64,000 nucleotides of DNA, from the NCBI RefSeq assembly GCF_000282615.1, contig NZ_AKIY01000008.1:1-64000 (forward strand), in the 5' to 3' direction. Each line of letters starts with the position of its first letter. The stretch's first letter is position 1. The DNA is from Bradyrhizobium sp. YR681 (GTDB taxonomy: Bacteria; Pseudomonadota; Alphaproteobacteria; Rhizobiales; Xanthobacteraceae). Of this stretch, positions 19,538 to 28,954 are shown piece after piece. The translations under genes and the position numbers were made by a program. The notes under the pieces were generated by a model. That model was not told the DNA's origin, ran no database searches, and saw only the letters and a program-made list of their open reading frames with translations.

Positions 19538-21067
19538 TCAGGCCGCTCCGGAGCGGTCGCGAAAAGCCTCGACCATCAGGGGGTTAAGCCCGAGCTCGTT
19601 GAGCGCCTCGCGGGCGCGCGCATTGTCCTGGGCGCGGCCGGCGAGCCGGTGACCGGAGAGGCGGTCGGGCAATGCAGTGAGCAGGGCGCCCTGGCCGAGC
19701 CGGCGCGCCCATTCCTGGAGGTCGTTCGAGAGGAAGCGGTAGCCGCCCACGGCCATGATCCCGGAGGGCGGCGCGGTGATGCAGATCGCGCCGCTCGGAC
19801 GATCGAGCCGCGCCGCATAGCCGGTGTCGACATAGTCGCGGGGCGGCTGCGCGATCAGGGTGTCGCCGACCGGCTGCGGCGGGGCGTAGGCTGCGATCGG
19901 CACCATCGCGCCGCGCAGGCCGAGCGTGCCTTTCGGCGTCAGCAGGATCTCGCCGGCAATGGAGGAGCCGGACTGCTCGCGCGGGGCACCGTGCGGCCCG
20001 GGCATGACAGGCACGGGCATGCCGTCCTCGCCGCGGCGGGCGCCGAACAGACCGGCCTCGCCGAACAGGTAGACGTCGGTGAGCGGCGCATGTGGCGCGG
20101 TCCAGGCCTCGCTCGCGGCGACCTGCTCGGGCGCGCGCCACAGGCCGACGACGTTGCGCAAGGTCGGCATCCGCGCCGCCAGGCCGGCATCGCCGAGCCG
20201 CAATGCGAGCTGCGCGGGCGCGATCAGCACCTCGCATTCATGCTCGTTGATCTGCTGCTCCAGCACGTCGTTCTCGAACGGATGATGCAGCGCCAGCGCG
20301 CCGCCCGACAGCAGCCAGACCGCGAGCGAGGAGGCGAGGCCGGCGAATGACATCGGCGTGAACGCCGCCATCACGGTCGCGCCCTGCTTGATGTCGGCTT
20401 CGAGCGACATCGCCAGCCCGCCGGCGATCAGGCTGAAATGCGGCCGCGGCACCGGGCGAAAGCCTTCCGCGGTGACGTCGAAGGAGATCATCGCCGCCTT
20501 GCGGCCGTCCTGGATCACGGCGCGCGTGGTGCCGGGCGGGCGGGCCAGCACGTCATCGAGCGAGGCCATCCCCTCAGGCAAATCGGTGCCGAAGCCGCAG
20601 ACGTGACGGATCGAGAAGGCTTCCGCCGCGGCATGCATCGCAAGGTCGGCATAGCTGACGCCATCGACCTTGCTCATCGTGACGATGGCGCGCGCCGCGG
20701 TGCGGTTGAGCGCGGCGGTCAGTTCCGCGTGGCGCCACAGCAGCGGCAGCACGGCGACGACGAGCCCGGCGCGATGGGCGGCAAGCACGGTCAGCACGAA
20801 CTCGACCGTGTTGGGCAACTGGATGGCGATGACCGAATTGGCCGGCAGGCCCGATTCGACGAAATAGGCCGACAGCGCCTCGATGGCGGTATCGGCCTCG
20901 GCATAGCTCAGCCGCCGCGGCTGGTGCCCGGTCACGCGCGCCTTGTTGAGGGGATCGAGCAATGCGGCCGCATGCGGCTGGCGTATCAGCGTGCGCTGGA
21001 ACAGCGTGTCGAGCGTCGGCGATATTGCTGGCTGGTTCACGGCGTCACTTTGCTTGACTGGGCTCAC
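19538..21067 (-). CDS. AMP-binding (acyl-CoA ligase-like) protein with degraded P-loop
   Basis: About 509 residues of the ANL adenylating superfamily: RLSYAEADTAIEALSAYF, VIAIQLPNTVEFVLTVLAAHRAGLVV, LPLLWRHAELTAALNRTAARAIV and a C-terminal YRFLSNDLQEW region. The ATP-gripping YTSGTTGxPK motif is not visible: the equivalent stretch reads AAMISFDVTAEGFRPVPRPH. It may therefore be inactive or use a changed chemistry. The GTG start at 21067 overlaps the upstream gene by 23 bases; another GTG at 21040 lies five bases after that gene's stop. Confidence 0.75.
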   Translation of the reverse strand: MSPVKQSDAVNQPAISPTLDTLFQRTLIRQPHAAALLDPLNKARVTGHQPRRLSYAEADTAIEALSAYFVESGLPANSVIAIQLPNTVEFVLTVLAAHRAGLVVAVLPLLWRHAELTAALNRTAARAIVTMSKVDGVSYADLAMHAAAEAFSIRHVCGFGTDLPEGMASLDDVLARPPGTTRAVIQDGRKAAMISFDVTAEGFRPVPRPHFSLIAGGLAMSLEADIKQGATVMAAFTPMSFAGLASSLAVWLLSGGALALHHPFENDVLEQQINEHECEVLIAPAQLALRLGDAGLAARMPTLRNVVGLWRAPEQVAASEAWTAPHAPLTDVYLFGEAGLFGARRGEDGMPVPVMPGPHGAPREQSGSSIAGEILLTPKGTLGLRGAMVPIAAYAPPQPVGDTLIAQPPRDYVDTGYAARLDRPSGAICITAPPSGIMAVGGYRFLSNDLQEWARRLGQGALLTALPDRLSGHRLAGRAQDNARAREALNELGLNPLMVEAFRDRSGAA

Positions 21068-22895
21068 CCTTCGACCACCAGCTCTCCGGCAGGTAGCCGG
21101 ACAACGCGGTAGCCTTTGGTCGTTCTATCCGATTCCAGCGCGCGATCCATTGCTCGGATACGTTAAAGAGGGGGATTGTGTAGAAGCCCGCGATCAGGGC
21201 GCGGTCGAGCGCGCGCACCGCCGAGACGAAGGCCGTATGTTCACGGGCCTCCAGCAGGGCGCCGATCATGGCATCGACCGCCGGATCCCGGGCGCCCATG
21301 TAGTTGCGGGTCCCCGGATTGTCGGCGGCAGCGCTGCCCCAATAGAAATACTGCTCGTTGCCGGGCGATAGCGACTGGTCCCAGCGGTTCTGGATCATGT
21401 CGAACTCGTAGGCGAGCCGGCGCTGGTCGAACTGGACGGGATCGACCGCGCGCACGCTCGGCTCGATGCCGGCGCGCTTGAGGTCGCGCTGGAAGGCGAG
21501 CGCGATGCGTTCCTGGTCGCGGGTGGTGACCAGGATCTCGAAGGTGAAGGGCGCCTTGGTGGTACGGTTGCGCAGCACGGTGCCGTCGAGATCGTAGCCG
21601 GCCTCCGACAACAGTTTCAGCGCGGCGCGCAGCGTGGTGCGGTCGCGCCCCGAACCGTCGGTGACCGGCAGGCGATAGCTGCCGTCCATGATGTCGGCCG
21701 GAATGCGTGCGGCGAACGGCTCGAGCAGCTCGTGTTCGCGCGCATCCGCGGGCTTGCCATAGGCCGACAGGTCCGAGCCTGCAAAATAGCCTGCGACGCG
21801 CGAATAGAGCCCGAAGAAATAGTTGCGGTTGATCAGCTCGAAATCGAACAGCAGCGTCAGCGCCTGGCGCACGCGAATGTCGGCGAAGACAGGACGGCGG
21901 GTGTTGAACACCAGGAATTCGGAAGGTTGCGGCGTGCCGGGCTTGACGGTGTCGCGGATCACGTCGCCGCTTCTGGCGGCGGGAAAATCGTAGCCGTCGT
22001 GCCAGCGCAGCGGCTCGGTCTCGATGCGGAAATCGTAGAGGCCGCGCTTGAAGGCCTCGAACTGGCCGTTGGCCTCGCGAAAATAATCGAGCCTGATCTC
22101 GTCGAAATTGTAGAGCCCGCGATTGATGGCGAGGTCGCGGCCCCAATAGTCGGGATTGCGCGTGAGCGTCACGCTGGCGCCGGGCTTCACCGCCGTGACC
22201 CGGTACGGGCCGGAGCCGACCGGCCCCGTCAGCGTCGTCTCCTCGAAGGCCGCGACGTCGACCGCGTGCTTGGGCAGGATCGGCATCAGGCCGAGGATCA
22301 GCGGCAATTCCCGGTCATTGGCACCGGCAAGATCAAAGCGGACGGTGAGGGGATCGGGCGCCGCGGCCTTGACGACCTTGGCGTAATATTGCCGATGGTT
22401 GGGACGGCCGTGATCGCGCAGCAACTGCCAGGAGAACAGCACGTCCTCGGCCTGCACCGGCTTGCCGTCGGAGAAGCGGGCACGGGGATCGAGGCGGAAC
22501 GTGACGAAAGTCCGTTCGTCGTCGGTCTCGACGGTCCTGGCGAGCAGGCCGTAGAGCGTGAACGGCTCGTCATAGCCGCGTGCGAGCAGGCTTTCGACGA
22601 CATAGCCCCGCATCTGCTGCACGGCCAATCCCTTCACGATGAAGGGATTGAGGCTGTCGAAGGTGCCGAGAATGCCCCAGGTCACCCGGCCGCCCTTGGG
22701 GGCTTCGGGGTTGGTGTAGGGCATGTGGGTGAAATCGGCGGGCATCGCCGGCCTGCCGTGCATGGCGATGGCATGGGCCTCGTCGGCCCGCGCGCTGCTT
22801 GCCGACAGTCCGGCGGTCACGGCCAGGACAAGGGCGGAGGCGAGGATGCAAAGGCGGATGCCGGGGCCCTCGATCAGGCGCTGGAACATGAACAT
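21045..22895 (-). CDS. Periplasmic oligopeptide-type solute-binding protein (SBP family 5)
   Basis: 616 residues from ATG 22895. A signal peptide (LCILASALVLAVTAGLSASSARA) is followed by the family 5 fold: FTHMPYTNPEAPKGGRVTWGILGTFDSLNPF, FRLDPRARFSDGKPVQAEDVLFSW, GSGPYRVTAVKPGASVTLTRNPDYWGR. This resembles YejA-type binding proteins for peptides or microcin-like compounds. No permease or ATPase genes lie beside it, so it is either an orphan or works with a transporter elsewhere. The stop overlaps the next gene's start. Confidence 0.9.
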   Translation of the reverse strand: MFMFQRLIEGPGIRLCILASALVLAVTAGLSASSARADEAHAIAMHGRPAMPADFTHMPYTNPEAPKGGRVTWGILGTFDSLNPFIVKGLAVQQMRGYVVESLLARGYDEPFTLYGLLARTVETDDERTFVTFRLDPRARFSDGKPVQAEDVLFSWQLLRDHGRPNHRQYYAKVVKAAAPDPLTVRFDLAGANDRELPLILGLMPILPKHAVDVAAFEETTLTGPVGSGPYRVTAVKPGASVTLTRNPDYWGRDLAINRGLYNFDEIRLDYFREANGQFEAFKRGLYDFRIETEPLRWHDGYDFPAARSGDVIRDTVKPGTPQPSEFLVFNTRRPVFADIRVRQALTLLFDFELINRNYFFGLYSRVAGYFAGSDLSAYGKPADAREHELLEPFAARIPADIMDGSYRLPVTDGSGRDRTTLRAALKLLSEAGYDLDGTVLRNRTTKAPFTFEILVTTRDQERIALAFQRDLKRAGIEPSVRAVDPVQFDQRRLAYEFDMIQNRWDQSLSPGNEQYFYWGSAAADNPGTRNYMGARDPAVDAMIGALLEAREHTAFVSAVRALDRALIAGFYTIPLFNVSEQWIARWNRIERPKATALSGYLPESWWSKGEPSQAK

Positions 22896-23155
22896 CGGCA
22901 CACGTTGATTCGAGGACCGGCGGGCCTGAATCCTATCACAGGGAATTTCACCGGGCGCAGGCGAGAGCGCGGTCAAAGATGGTTGTCGGCATTGATCTTT
23001 TCGTCGGCCACGTTAAGAAGGCACGCAATCGCGCAAGAGCGCCGAGCCCGTCACTTATCCGCCTCATTTGACGGGGAGAGAGCCGCGCCCAAGGCGGCCA
23101 GGTTCGGCGCTTCGGAGCGGTTCGGGCACTTCCCGTTCAGAAAGGGTTTTCCGCA

Positions 23156-23983
23156 ATGAATTTCCGTTACTTGGCCGCGTCCGTCCGGCCGCGCGGGCAA
23201 CTTCTCGCCCTGTTGACGGCGACGGCGTTGGCCGTCCCGTTTGCCGCCGAGGCCCAGACCCCGGCGCCGGCCCCGGGCGCACCGACGCCGCCCAAGGCGG
23301 CCCCGAAAGCGGCTCCGAAGGCCGCCCCCAAGGCTCCGGCGCCCGCCCAGGCGCAGCCGGCCCAGCAGCAGGCTCCCGCGCAGGGCGCTCCGGCGCAGCA
23401 GCAGGGTGCGGCTCAGCCGGCGGATCAGCAGATCCAGCTGATCTACGCCCCCTGGACCAAGTTTTGCCTCAAGGGCCAGGACGCCAATGCCAAGCAGGTC
23501 TGCTTCACCGGCAAGGACGGCCGCATCGAGTCCGGCCAGCCGGTCATCGCCGCCGTCATCATCGAGCCGGAAGGCGAGCCGAAGAAGATCCTGCGCGTGA
23601 CGCTGCCGCTCGGCATGCAGCTCGTGCACGGCACCCGCATTATCGTGGACAACAACGCGCCGCTTCAGAGCCCGTATGTGATCTGCTTCCAGAACGGCTG
23701 CATGTCGGACTACGAGGCCACGCCCGAGCTCATCGGCAACATGAAGAAGGGACAGAATCTCGTCGTCCAGGCGATCAACGCCAACGGCGCTCCACTGACC
23801 CTGCCGCTGCCGCTCGCCGGTGAATTCCAGAAGGCCTATGACGGTCCGCCGACCGATCCGAAGGTCTTTGAGGAAAACCAGAAGAAGCTCCAGGAAGAGC
23901 TTCAGAAGAAGGCCGACGAGCAGCGCAAGAAGCTCGAGCAGGGTGGCGGCGTCCCCGGCGCGCCTCCGGCTCAGCAGAAGTAA
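23156..23983 (+). CDS. Invasion-associated locus B (IalB) family protein
   Basis: 275 residues. Signal peptide around 1-32 (ending PFAAEAQT), then a Pro/Ala/Lys/Gln-rich low-complexity linker (about 33-92) with tandem KAAP units. An IalB domain follows (about 93-225: YAPWTKFCLKG, QVCFTGKDGR, SPYVICFQNGCMSDYEATPELI), with cysteines probably disulphide-linked in the periplasm, then a charged Lys/Glu/Gln coiled-coil tail. Known family members include Bartonella IalB; in soil rhizobia the role is unclear. A strong terminator follows the gene. Confidence 0.9.
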   Translation: MNFRYLAASVRPRGQLLALLTATALAVPFAAEAQTPAPAPGAPTPPKAAPKAAPKAAPKAPAPAQAQPAQQQAPAQGAPAQQQGAAQPADQQIQLIYAPWTKFCLKGQDANAKQVCFTGKDGRIESGQPVIAAVIIEPEGEPKKILRVTLPLGMQLVHGTRIIVDNNAPLQSPYVICFQNGCMSDYEATPELIGNMKKGQNLVVQAINANGAPLTLPLPLAGEFQKAYDGPPTDPKVFEENQKKLQEELQKKADEQRKKLEQGGGVPGAPPAQQK

Positions 23984-24007
23984 TCGGACGACCGACGTCC
24001 AGACATG

Positions 24008-24037
24008 AAAAAGGCGCTCGTTTCGAGCGCCTTTTTT
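24008..24037 (+). terminator. Intrinsic terminator after the IalB gene
   Basis: Perfect hairpin AGGCGCTCG-TTT-CGAGCGCCT at 24012-24032, flanked by an A-run on the left and TTTTTT on the right, 24 bases after the stop. It could also end transcripts arriving on the minus strand from hspQ (stop 24111). Confidence 0.93.
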
Positions 24038-24110
24038 GCTGTCTTGTGTGTGGGCGCGATACCGGTTCGCGCCAAGAAAACGCGTCAGGAAAACGCGTCG
24101 AAACCAGAGG

Positions 24111-24443
24111 CTAGTTCAGCGAGGGATTGCGCGGACGATAGCCGCCGGCCTTGTCCTTGATGAAGATCTCGGCGACCTGGGAATGCCGGACCGGCTCGCC
24201 GGACTCGTCGGGCAACAGGTTCTGCTCGGAGACATAGGCGACGTATTCCGACTCGGCGTTCTCCGCGAGCAGATGGTAGAACGGCTGGTCCTTGTGGGGC
24301 CGCACTTCCTCGGGGATCGACAGCCACCACTCCTCGGTGTTGTTGAATTCCGGATCGATGTCGAAGATCACGCCCCGGAACGAGAAGATCCGGTGGCGCA
24401 CGACCTGTCCGATCTGGAATTTGGCGGTCCGCGCTTTAATCAT
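24111..24443 (-). CDS. hspQ: Heat shock protein HspQ
   Basis: 110 residues of the YccV/HspQ family: KFQIGQVVRHRIFSFRGVIFDIDPEF, PFYHLLAENAESEYVAYVSEQNLLPD. The E. coli homologue modulates Lon specificity and was earlier reported to bind hemimethylated DNA near oriC. Start ATG preceded by GGGGA. It is divergent from the AEC transporter gene; no heat-shock promoter or operator was identified with confidence in the 106-base gap. Confidence 0.93.
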   Translation of the reverse strand: MIKARTAKFQIGQVVRHRIFSFRGVIFDIDPEFNNTEEWWLSIPEEVRPHKDQPFYHLLAENAESEYVAYVSEQNLLPDESGEPVRHSQVAEIFIKDKAGGYRPRNPSLN

Positions 24444-24549
24444 TCCCCGTCGATAGACCAGGATTGTGGCCGATGCTAGTGGCCTGATCTGGAATTAACG
24501 TCTGCGCTCGGGGCAGATAGCCCTCAAGCCTTCAGAAAACACTTCAGCA

Positions 24550-25503
24550 ATGGTTGACATCCTCAATCTGGCGTTACCTTATTTCGGCTTGATCTTCGTC
24601 GGTTTCGCCTGCGGCAAGGCCAAGTCCCTGCCGGAATCGGGCCTCGCCTGGATGAACTTCTTCCTGCTCTACGTGTCGCTGCCGGCACTGCTGTTTGCGA
24701 TCATGTCGAAGACGCCGTTTGAGGAGCTGAACAACCCGCCGTTCCTGGTGGCGACCACGCTGTCGACGGTTGCGGCGTTCACCCTGGCCCTGGTCGTCGG
24801 CAAGGTGCTGGGGCGGCTGACGCTGCGCGAGGCGACGCTCGCCGGCCTCTCCGGCGGCTACGGCAATATCGGCTACATGGGCCCGGGTCTGGCGCTCGCC
24901 GTGCTCGGAACCAAGGCCTCGGCGCCGACCGCGCTGATCTTCTGCTGCGACAGCATCTTCCTGTTCACCATCGTGCCGCTGCTGATCGAGCTTTCCGACC
25001 GCGACCATCCCTCGATCGTGCATGCCTTCGGCGTCGTGCTGAAGCAGATCGTGCTCAATCCGCTGATCATGTCGGCCTGTTTTGGCGCGGCCGTGGCGGC
25101 GCTCCACATAGAGATGCCGGTCGCGCTCGACCGCACCATCACCTTCCTTCAGAACGCAGCCGCCCCGACCGCGCTGTTCGTGCTCGGCGTGACCGTGGCG
25201 CTTCGCCCGTTCGACCGGGTGCCGTGGGAGGTGCCGGGCGTGGTTGCGGTGAAGCTGTTGATCCACCCGCTCATGGCGTTCGGCCTGATGCTGGCGTTCG
25301 GCCCGTTCGCGCAGCCCTGGGCCGCCACCGCCGTGCTGATGGCCTCGTTGCCGCCGGCGCTCAACGTGTTCGTGATCGCCCGGCAGAACGACGCCTGGAT
25401 CGAATCCGCTTCCGTTGCCGTGCTGCTCGGCACCTTTGCGTCCGTGGTCACGCTGACCAGCGTGATGTGGGCGATCCAGAGCGGCCGGCTGGCGTTTCCG
25501 TGA
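24550..25503 (+). CDS. AEC (auxin efflux carrier) family transporter
   Basis: 317 residues, almost wholly hydrophobic, with about ten predicted membrane helices in two halves around a short central loop (LIELSDRDHP). GGYGNIGYMGPGLAL and ALFVLGVTVALRPF match the AEC/membrane-transport fold. Family members move organic acids such as malate or malonate; the substrate here is not evident. It is convergent with the GntR gene with only 18 bases between stops. Confidence 0.9.
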   Translation: MVDILNLALPYFGLIFVGFACGKAKSLPESGLAWMNFFLLYVSLPALLFAIMSKTPFEELNNPPFLVATTLSTVAAFTLALVVGKVLGRLTLREATLAGLSGGYGNIGYMGPGLALAVLGTKASAPTALIFCCDSIFLFTIVPLLIELSDRDHPSIVHAFGVVLKQIVLNPLIMSACFGAAVAALHIEMPVALDRTITFLQNAAAPTALFVLGVTVALRPFDRVPWEVPGVVAVKLLIHPLMAFGLMLAFGPFAQPWAATAVLMASLPPALNVFVIARQNDAWIESASVAVLLGTFASVVTLTSVMWAIQSGRLAFP

Positions 25504-25521
25504 CCGAAGCGGCCAGGCCGT

Positions 25522-26454
25522 TCAACGGGAGCTGACTGGCGCCGGATCCGGGGATCCCGTTTTTCCCGGTGCTGCCGTCCGGGCGGCGAGAAACGCCTGT
25601 TCCAGGTGTGCGCGCATGCGGGTCGAGGCCAGCGGAGCGTTGCCCTCGGCAATGGCTTCGATGATCGCAAGGTGCTCGCGGCACCATTCGCGGACGCGCC
25701 GGCTGTCGAAATAGCTGCCGAACTCGAGCAGGCGCCGCAGCCGGTTCTGGTATTGGATGGCCTGGGCAAAAAAGGCGTTGCCGCAGAACTCGGCGCACAT
25801 CTCGTGGAATGCCGCATCCGTCTCGAACAATTGCGTGCTGGAGACGGATGAGATGTCGGGATGAGAGACCAGATAAAGGTGCTGCAGGCGCATGCGTTCG
25901 ATGGCGGCGAGATCCGGCTTGAACGTCGGCAGCAAAAAAGCCGAGGGCTCGATCGTCAGACGAAACTCGTAGCTGGCGCGCAGCGAGACGAGGGAGTCGA
26001 GCGTCGGCAGGAATGCCCAGCCATGCCCTTGCTTGCGTGCGATCAGGCCGTCTTCGGCAAGACGGGAGAGGGTGCGCGCCAGCGCGACGCGGTCCACATC
26101 ATAGCGGCGCGCGATGTCGCTTTGGGTGATGGAATTGGGAATGCGATTCTCGAGCCGGTCGCGAACCAGCCTTGCATAGAGCTTCTCTTCGGTCGTCGAC
26201 GGCACCTCGATCTCGATGCGATGCAGTGAATCGAACGGCTTGCGCAGGAAGAAACCGTGGTTCTTCCGCGTCTCGACGATGCCGCGATCGGCCAGCAGAT
26301 CCAGCGCCGACCTGATCGGGGTCCGCGAGACCCCGATCAGGTCGGCGAGCTGCTGCTCGCGCAAATGATGGCCGGGCTCCAGCCTGGCGTCCCTGATGAC
26401 GTCCAGAATCTGGTTGGCGAGGCGAAAGCGGGTTTGCTGGGTTGACCGCGCCAT
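25522..26454 (-). CDS. GntR-type regulator with two winged HTH segments and FCD domain
   Basis: 310 residues. The first HTH, about 10-75, is GntR-like (LREQQLADLIGVSRTPIRSALDLLADRGIV). A second HTH-like segment, about 105-148, reads SITQSDIARRYDVDRVALARTLSRLAEDGLI. An all-helical FCD ligand-binding domain follows (FETDAAFHEMCAEFCGNAFF, REHLAIIEAIAEGN). Two HTH units in one GntR/FCD chain is uncommon but not unique. It is divergent from the ABC-peptidase-enolase cluster and is its likely regulator. Confidence 0.88.
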   Translation of the reverse strand: MARSTQQTRFRLANQILDVIRDARLEPGHHLREQQLADLIGVSRTPIRSALDLLADRGIVETRKNHGFFLRKPFDSLHRIEIEVPSTTEEKLYARLVRDRLENRIPNSITQSDIARRYDVDRVALARTLSRLAEDGLIARKQGHGWAFLPTLDSLVSLRASYEFRLTIEPSAFLLPTFKPDLAAIERMRLQHLYLVSHPDISSVSSTQLFETDAAFHEMCAEFCGNAFFAQAIQYQNRLRRLLEFGSYFDSRRVREWCREHLAIIEAIAEGNAPLASTRMRAHLEQAFLAARTAAPGKTGSPDPAPVSSR

Positions 26455-26597
26455 GGCGGGAGGCTCTGGGATCCTTCAAAAGTACGAATGGCGACTTGCG
26501 AACAATGGCTTCGGGCCGCGATCCTGGCCCAACCCGCGCTGATTAAAGCTTAGCCAGCAACTGCTTGCTGATCAGGCTTGACCTCAAAGGCGGCAGG

Positions 26598-26627
26598 GAT
26601 TGTATATTATCCAACAATAAAACAATC
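26598..26627. promoter_or_regulatory. Putative operator/promoter of the amino-acid-type ABC cluster
   Basis: An AT-rich segment with nested dyads: ATTGT (26599-26603) with ACAAT (26614-26618), and GATTGT (26598-26603) with ACAATC (26622-26627). It lies 19 bases before the binding-protein start, in the 191-base divergent gap with the GntR gene. This is a plausible GntR/FCD site, by position and symmetry only. Confidence 0.45.
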
Positions 26628-26645
26628 AAGCCACAGGGGTTACCC

Positions 26646-27454
26646 ATGTCTCGTTTGCGCCTTGCCTGCGGAATCCTGTCGCTTTGCCTGTCCGGGTCGG
26701 TGATGGCTGCGGACCTCTCGTCGGCCACGCTGGTCGAGAAGGGCGCGCTGACCTACGGCGTCGCCGGCACCTTCGCGCCGTTCGAGTTTCAGAAGGACGG
26801 CAAGCTCTCCGGCTTCGACATCGACATGATCGGTCTGCTGAGCAAGAAGCTTGGCGTCGAGGCCAAGCCCATGAACATGGAGTTCAAGGGGCTGATCGTC
26901 CGCTGCAAGGCGGCCGCGCCGACATCATCAACTCGGCCATGTATATCAACGAGCAGCGCGCGGCCCAGGTCGACTTCGTGCCCTATCTCAAGATCGGCAC
27001 GCTCGTTCTGGTGCAGGCGGGCAATCCCGCCAAGATCACCGGCCGCGACGATTCCCTGTGCGGCAAGACCATCGCCGTCACGCTTGGCGGCATCCAGGAA
27101 ACCTATGCGCGGCAGGACGACAAGCGCTGCCGCGACAAGGGCCTTGCCGCCATCAACGTGATGACGCTGCCGACCGCGCAGGATTCGGCGCTGACGCTCC
27201 GGCAGGGGCGGGCCGATGCGCTGTTCAATGCCACGCCCGGCGTCGTCGAGCTGATGGACAAGGTGCCGGGCGTCTACGCCGTGGCGGGCGCGGAGTTCGA
27301 AGCCAACACGCAGATCGGCATGGCCGTGCGCAAGGGCGACACGGCGATGAAATCCGCGGTGGAGGCGGCGCTGAAGGAGATCGTCGCCGACGGCTCCTAC
27401 AAGAAGCTGATCGAAACCTGGAAGTTTCCTGCCTCGGTGTCGCTGTTCGAGTAA
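26646..27454 (+). pseudogene. Amino-acid ABC transporter substrate-binding protein, frameshifted
   Basis: An SBP family 3 protein broken by an apparent one-base deletion. Frame 1 gives a signal peptide (LACGILSLCLSGSVMAAD) and [47 protein letters not shown]. Near 26899-26904 the family sequence continues in another frame as ...[29 protein letters not shown] through to [12 protein letters not shown]. Adding one base in GTCCGCTG restores one ~270-residue protein. It may be a true recent mutation or a sequencing error; the rest of the operon is intact. Confidence 0.85.
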
Positions 27455-27466
27455 GGGAGCCTGCCG

Positions 27467-28192
27467 GTGTCCATCGAGCTCGTCCTGAAATACCTGACCT
27501 CGCCGAACTTCCTGCGCGGCGCGGAGATGACGCTGCTCCTGACGATCGCCTCGCTGATCTTCGGCGTCCTGATCGGTCTCGCACTCGCCTTGATCCAGGA
27601 GAGCCAGACCCGGATCGGCACCGTCGTGACGCTGACTTATCTCTGGCTGTTCCGCGGCACGCCCGTGCTGTTCCAGATCATCTTTATCTACAACGTGCTG
27701 CCGTCGTTCGGCATCCGCCTGTCGGCCTTCGTGTGCGCGGTGCTGGCGTTGTCGCTGAACGAGGGCGCCTACATGGCGGAGATCCTGCGTTCGGGACTTC
27801 AGGCCGTGAAGAAGGGGCAACGCACTGCCGGTCTCGCGCTCGGCATGACCCGAACCGAGATGATGCGCTATGTCGTGATTCCCCAGGCCGCGCGGATCGT
27901 GCTGCCGCCGATCGGCAACCAGATGATCGGCATGCTCAAGCTCAGCGCGCTGGTTTCGGTGATTGCCGTGGAGGAGCTGCTGCTGGTCGCGAACCAGACG
28001 GCGAGCGCCGACTTCCGCTATTTCGAGGCGCTGACCGCCGCCGGCATCTATTATCTCGCGATGACCACGGCCTTCATGGGCCTGCAAATCCTGCTGGAGA
28101 CCGTGCTCGATCCCAAGAAGCGGCAGCGGATGCGGCGACTTTCCTTGACCGAGCGGATGCTGGGAACATCGAAAGCGCTGGCGGTGCGATAG
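27467..28192 (+). CDS. Amino-acid ABC transporter permease (HisMQ family)
   Basis: 241 residues with about five membrane helices. [28 protein letters not shown] is the typical HisM/GlnP N-terminus. The EAA loop that docks the ATPase is [51 protein letters not shown] start with GGGAG nine bases upstream. A single permease is present, so it probably forms a homodimer with the downstream ATPase. Confidence 0.94.
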   Translation: MSIELVLKYLTSPNFLRGAEMTLLLTIASLIFGVLIGLALALIQESQTRIGTVVTLTYLWLFRGTPVLFQIIFIYNVLPSFGIRLSAFVCAVLALSLNEGAYMAEILRSGLQAVKKGQRTAGLALGMTRTEMMRYVVIPQAARIVLPPIGNQMIGMLKLSALVSVIAVEELLLVANQTASADFRYFEALTAAGIYYLAMTTAFMGLQILLETVLDPKKRQRMRRLSLTERMLGTSKALAVR

Positions 28193-28196
28193 CGGG

Positions 28197-28931
28197 ATGG
28201 CGCACCTTCTCGAAATCGTCGGCATCAACAAGAGCTTTGGCGCGACGCAGGTCCTGAAGACCTGCACGCTCGCGGTCGATCCGTCGGAGACGCTGGTCGT
28301 GATCGGCCCGTCAGGGTCCGGCAAGTCGACGCTGCTGCGCTGCGTCAACCTGCTGGAGACGGTCGACAGCGGTGACATCTTCTTCGCGGGCGAGAACATC
28401 ACGCGGGCCCGCCGCACCGCGCATCTGCTGCGCCGGCAGATCGGCATGGTGTTCCAGAACTTCGAATTGTTCGCCCATCTTTCGGCGGCCGAGAACGTCA
28501 TGCTGGCGCCGGTGAAGATTCTCGGAATGAGCCGTGCCGACGCCCATGACATCGCGGTCGATCTCCTGCGCAAGGTGCAGATTCCCGAGAAGGCCGACGC
28601 CTTCCCGGACGAGTTGTCCGGCGGGCAGCAGCAGCGCGTCGCCATCGCGCGTGCGCTCGCGATGCGGCCGAAGCTGATGCTGTATGATGAGCCGACCTCC
28701 GCGCTCGATCCGGAAATGATCCGCGAAGTGCTGGATGTCATGGCGGCCCTCAGCGCCGAGGGCATGACGAGCATCGTCGTCACCCACGAGATGGGGTTTG
28801 CCAAACGCGCCGCCGACCGGATCGTGTTCATGGAAAGCGGCGAGATCATCGAGAGCGCTCCGAGCGACCAGTTCTTCGGCGGCACGGTCAACGACCGGGC
28901 GCGCCGCTTTCTCGATCAGATCCTTCACTGA
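28197..28931 (+). CDS. Amino-acid ABC transporter ATP-binding protein
   Basis: 244 residues, polar-amino-acid importer ATPase (GlnQ/HisP type). Walker [10 protein letters not shown] (about 38-46), Q-loop VFQNFELF, signature [15 protein letters not shown], Walker [13 protein letters not shown], switch His in VVTHEMGFA. Starts four bases after the permease stop. It energises uptake of the unknown substrate handled by the downstream hydrolase genes. Confidence 0.96.
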   Translation: MAHLLEIVGINKSFGATQVLKTCTLAVDPSETLVVIGPSGSGKSTLLRCVNLLETVDSGDIFFAGENITRARRTAHLLRRQIGMVFQNFELFAHLSAAENVMLAPVKILGMSRADAHDIAVDLLRKVQIPEKADAFPDELSGGQQQRVAIARALAMRPKLMLYDEPTSALDPEMIREVLDVMAALSAEGMTSIVVTHEMGFAKRAADRIVFMESGEIIESAPSDQFFGGTVNDRARRFLDQILH

Positions 28932-28954
28932 CCCCCGATATCCGGAGCCCCTCG

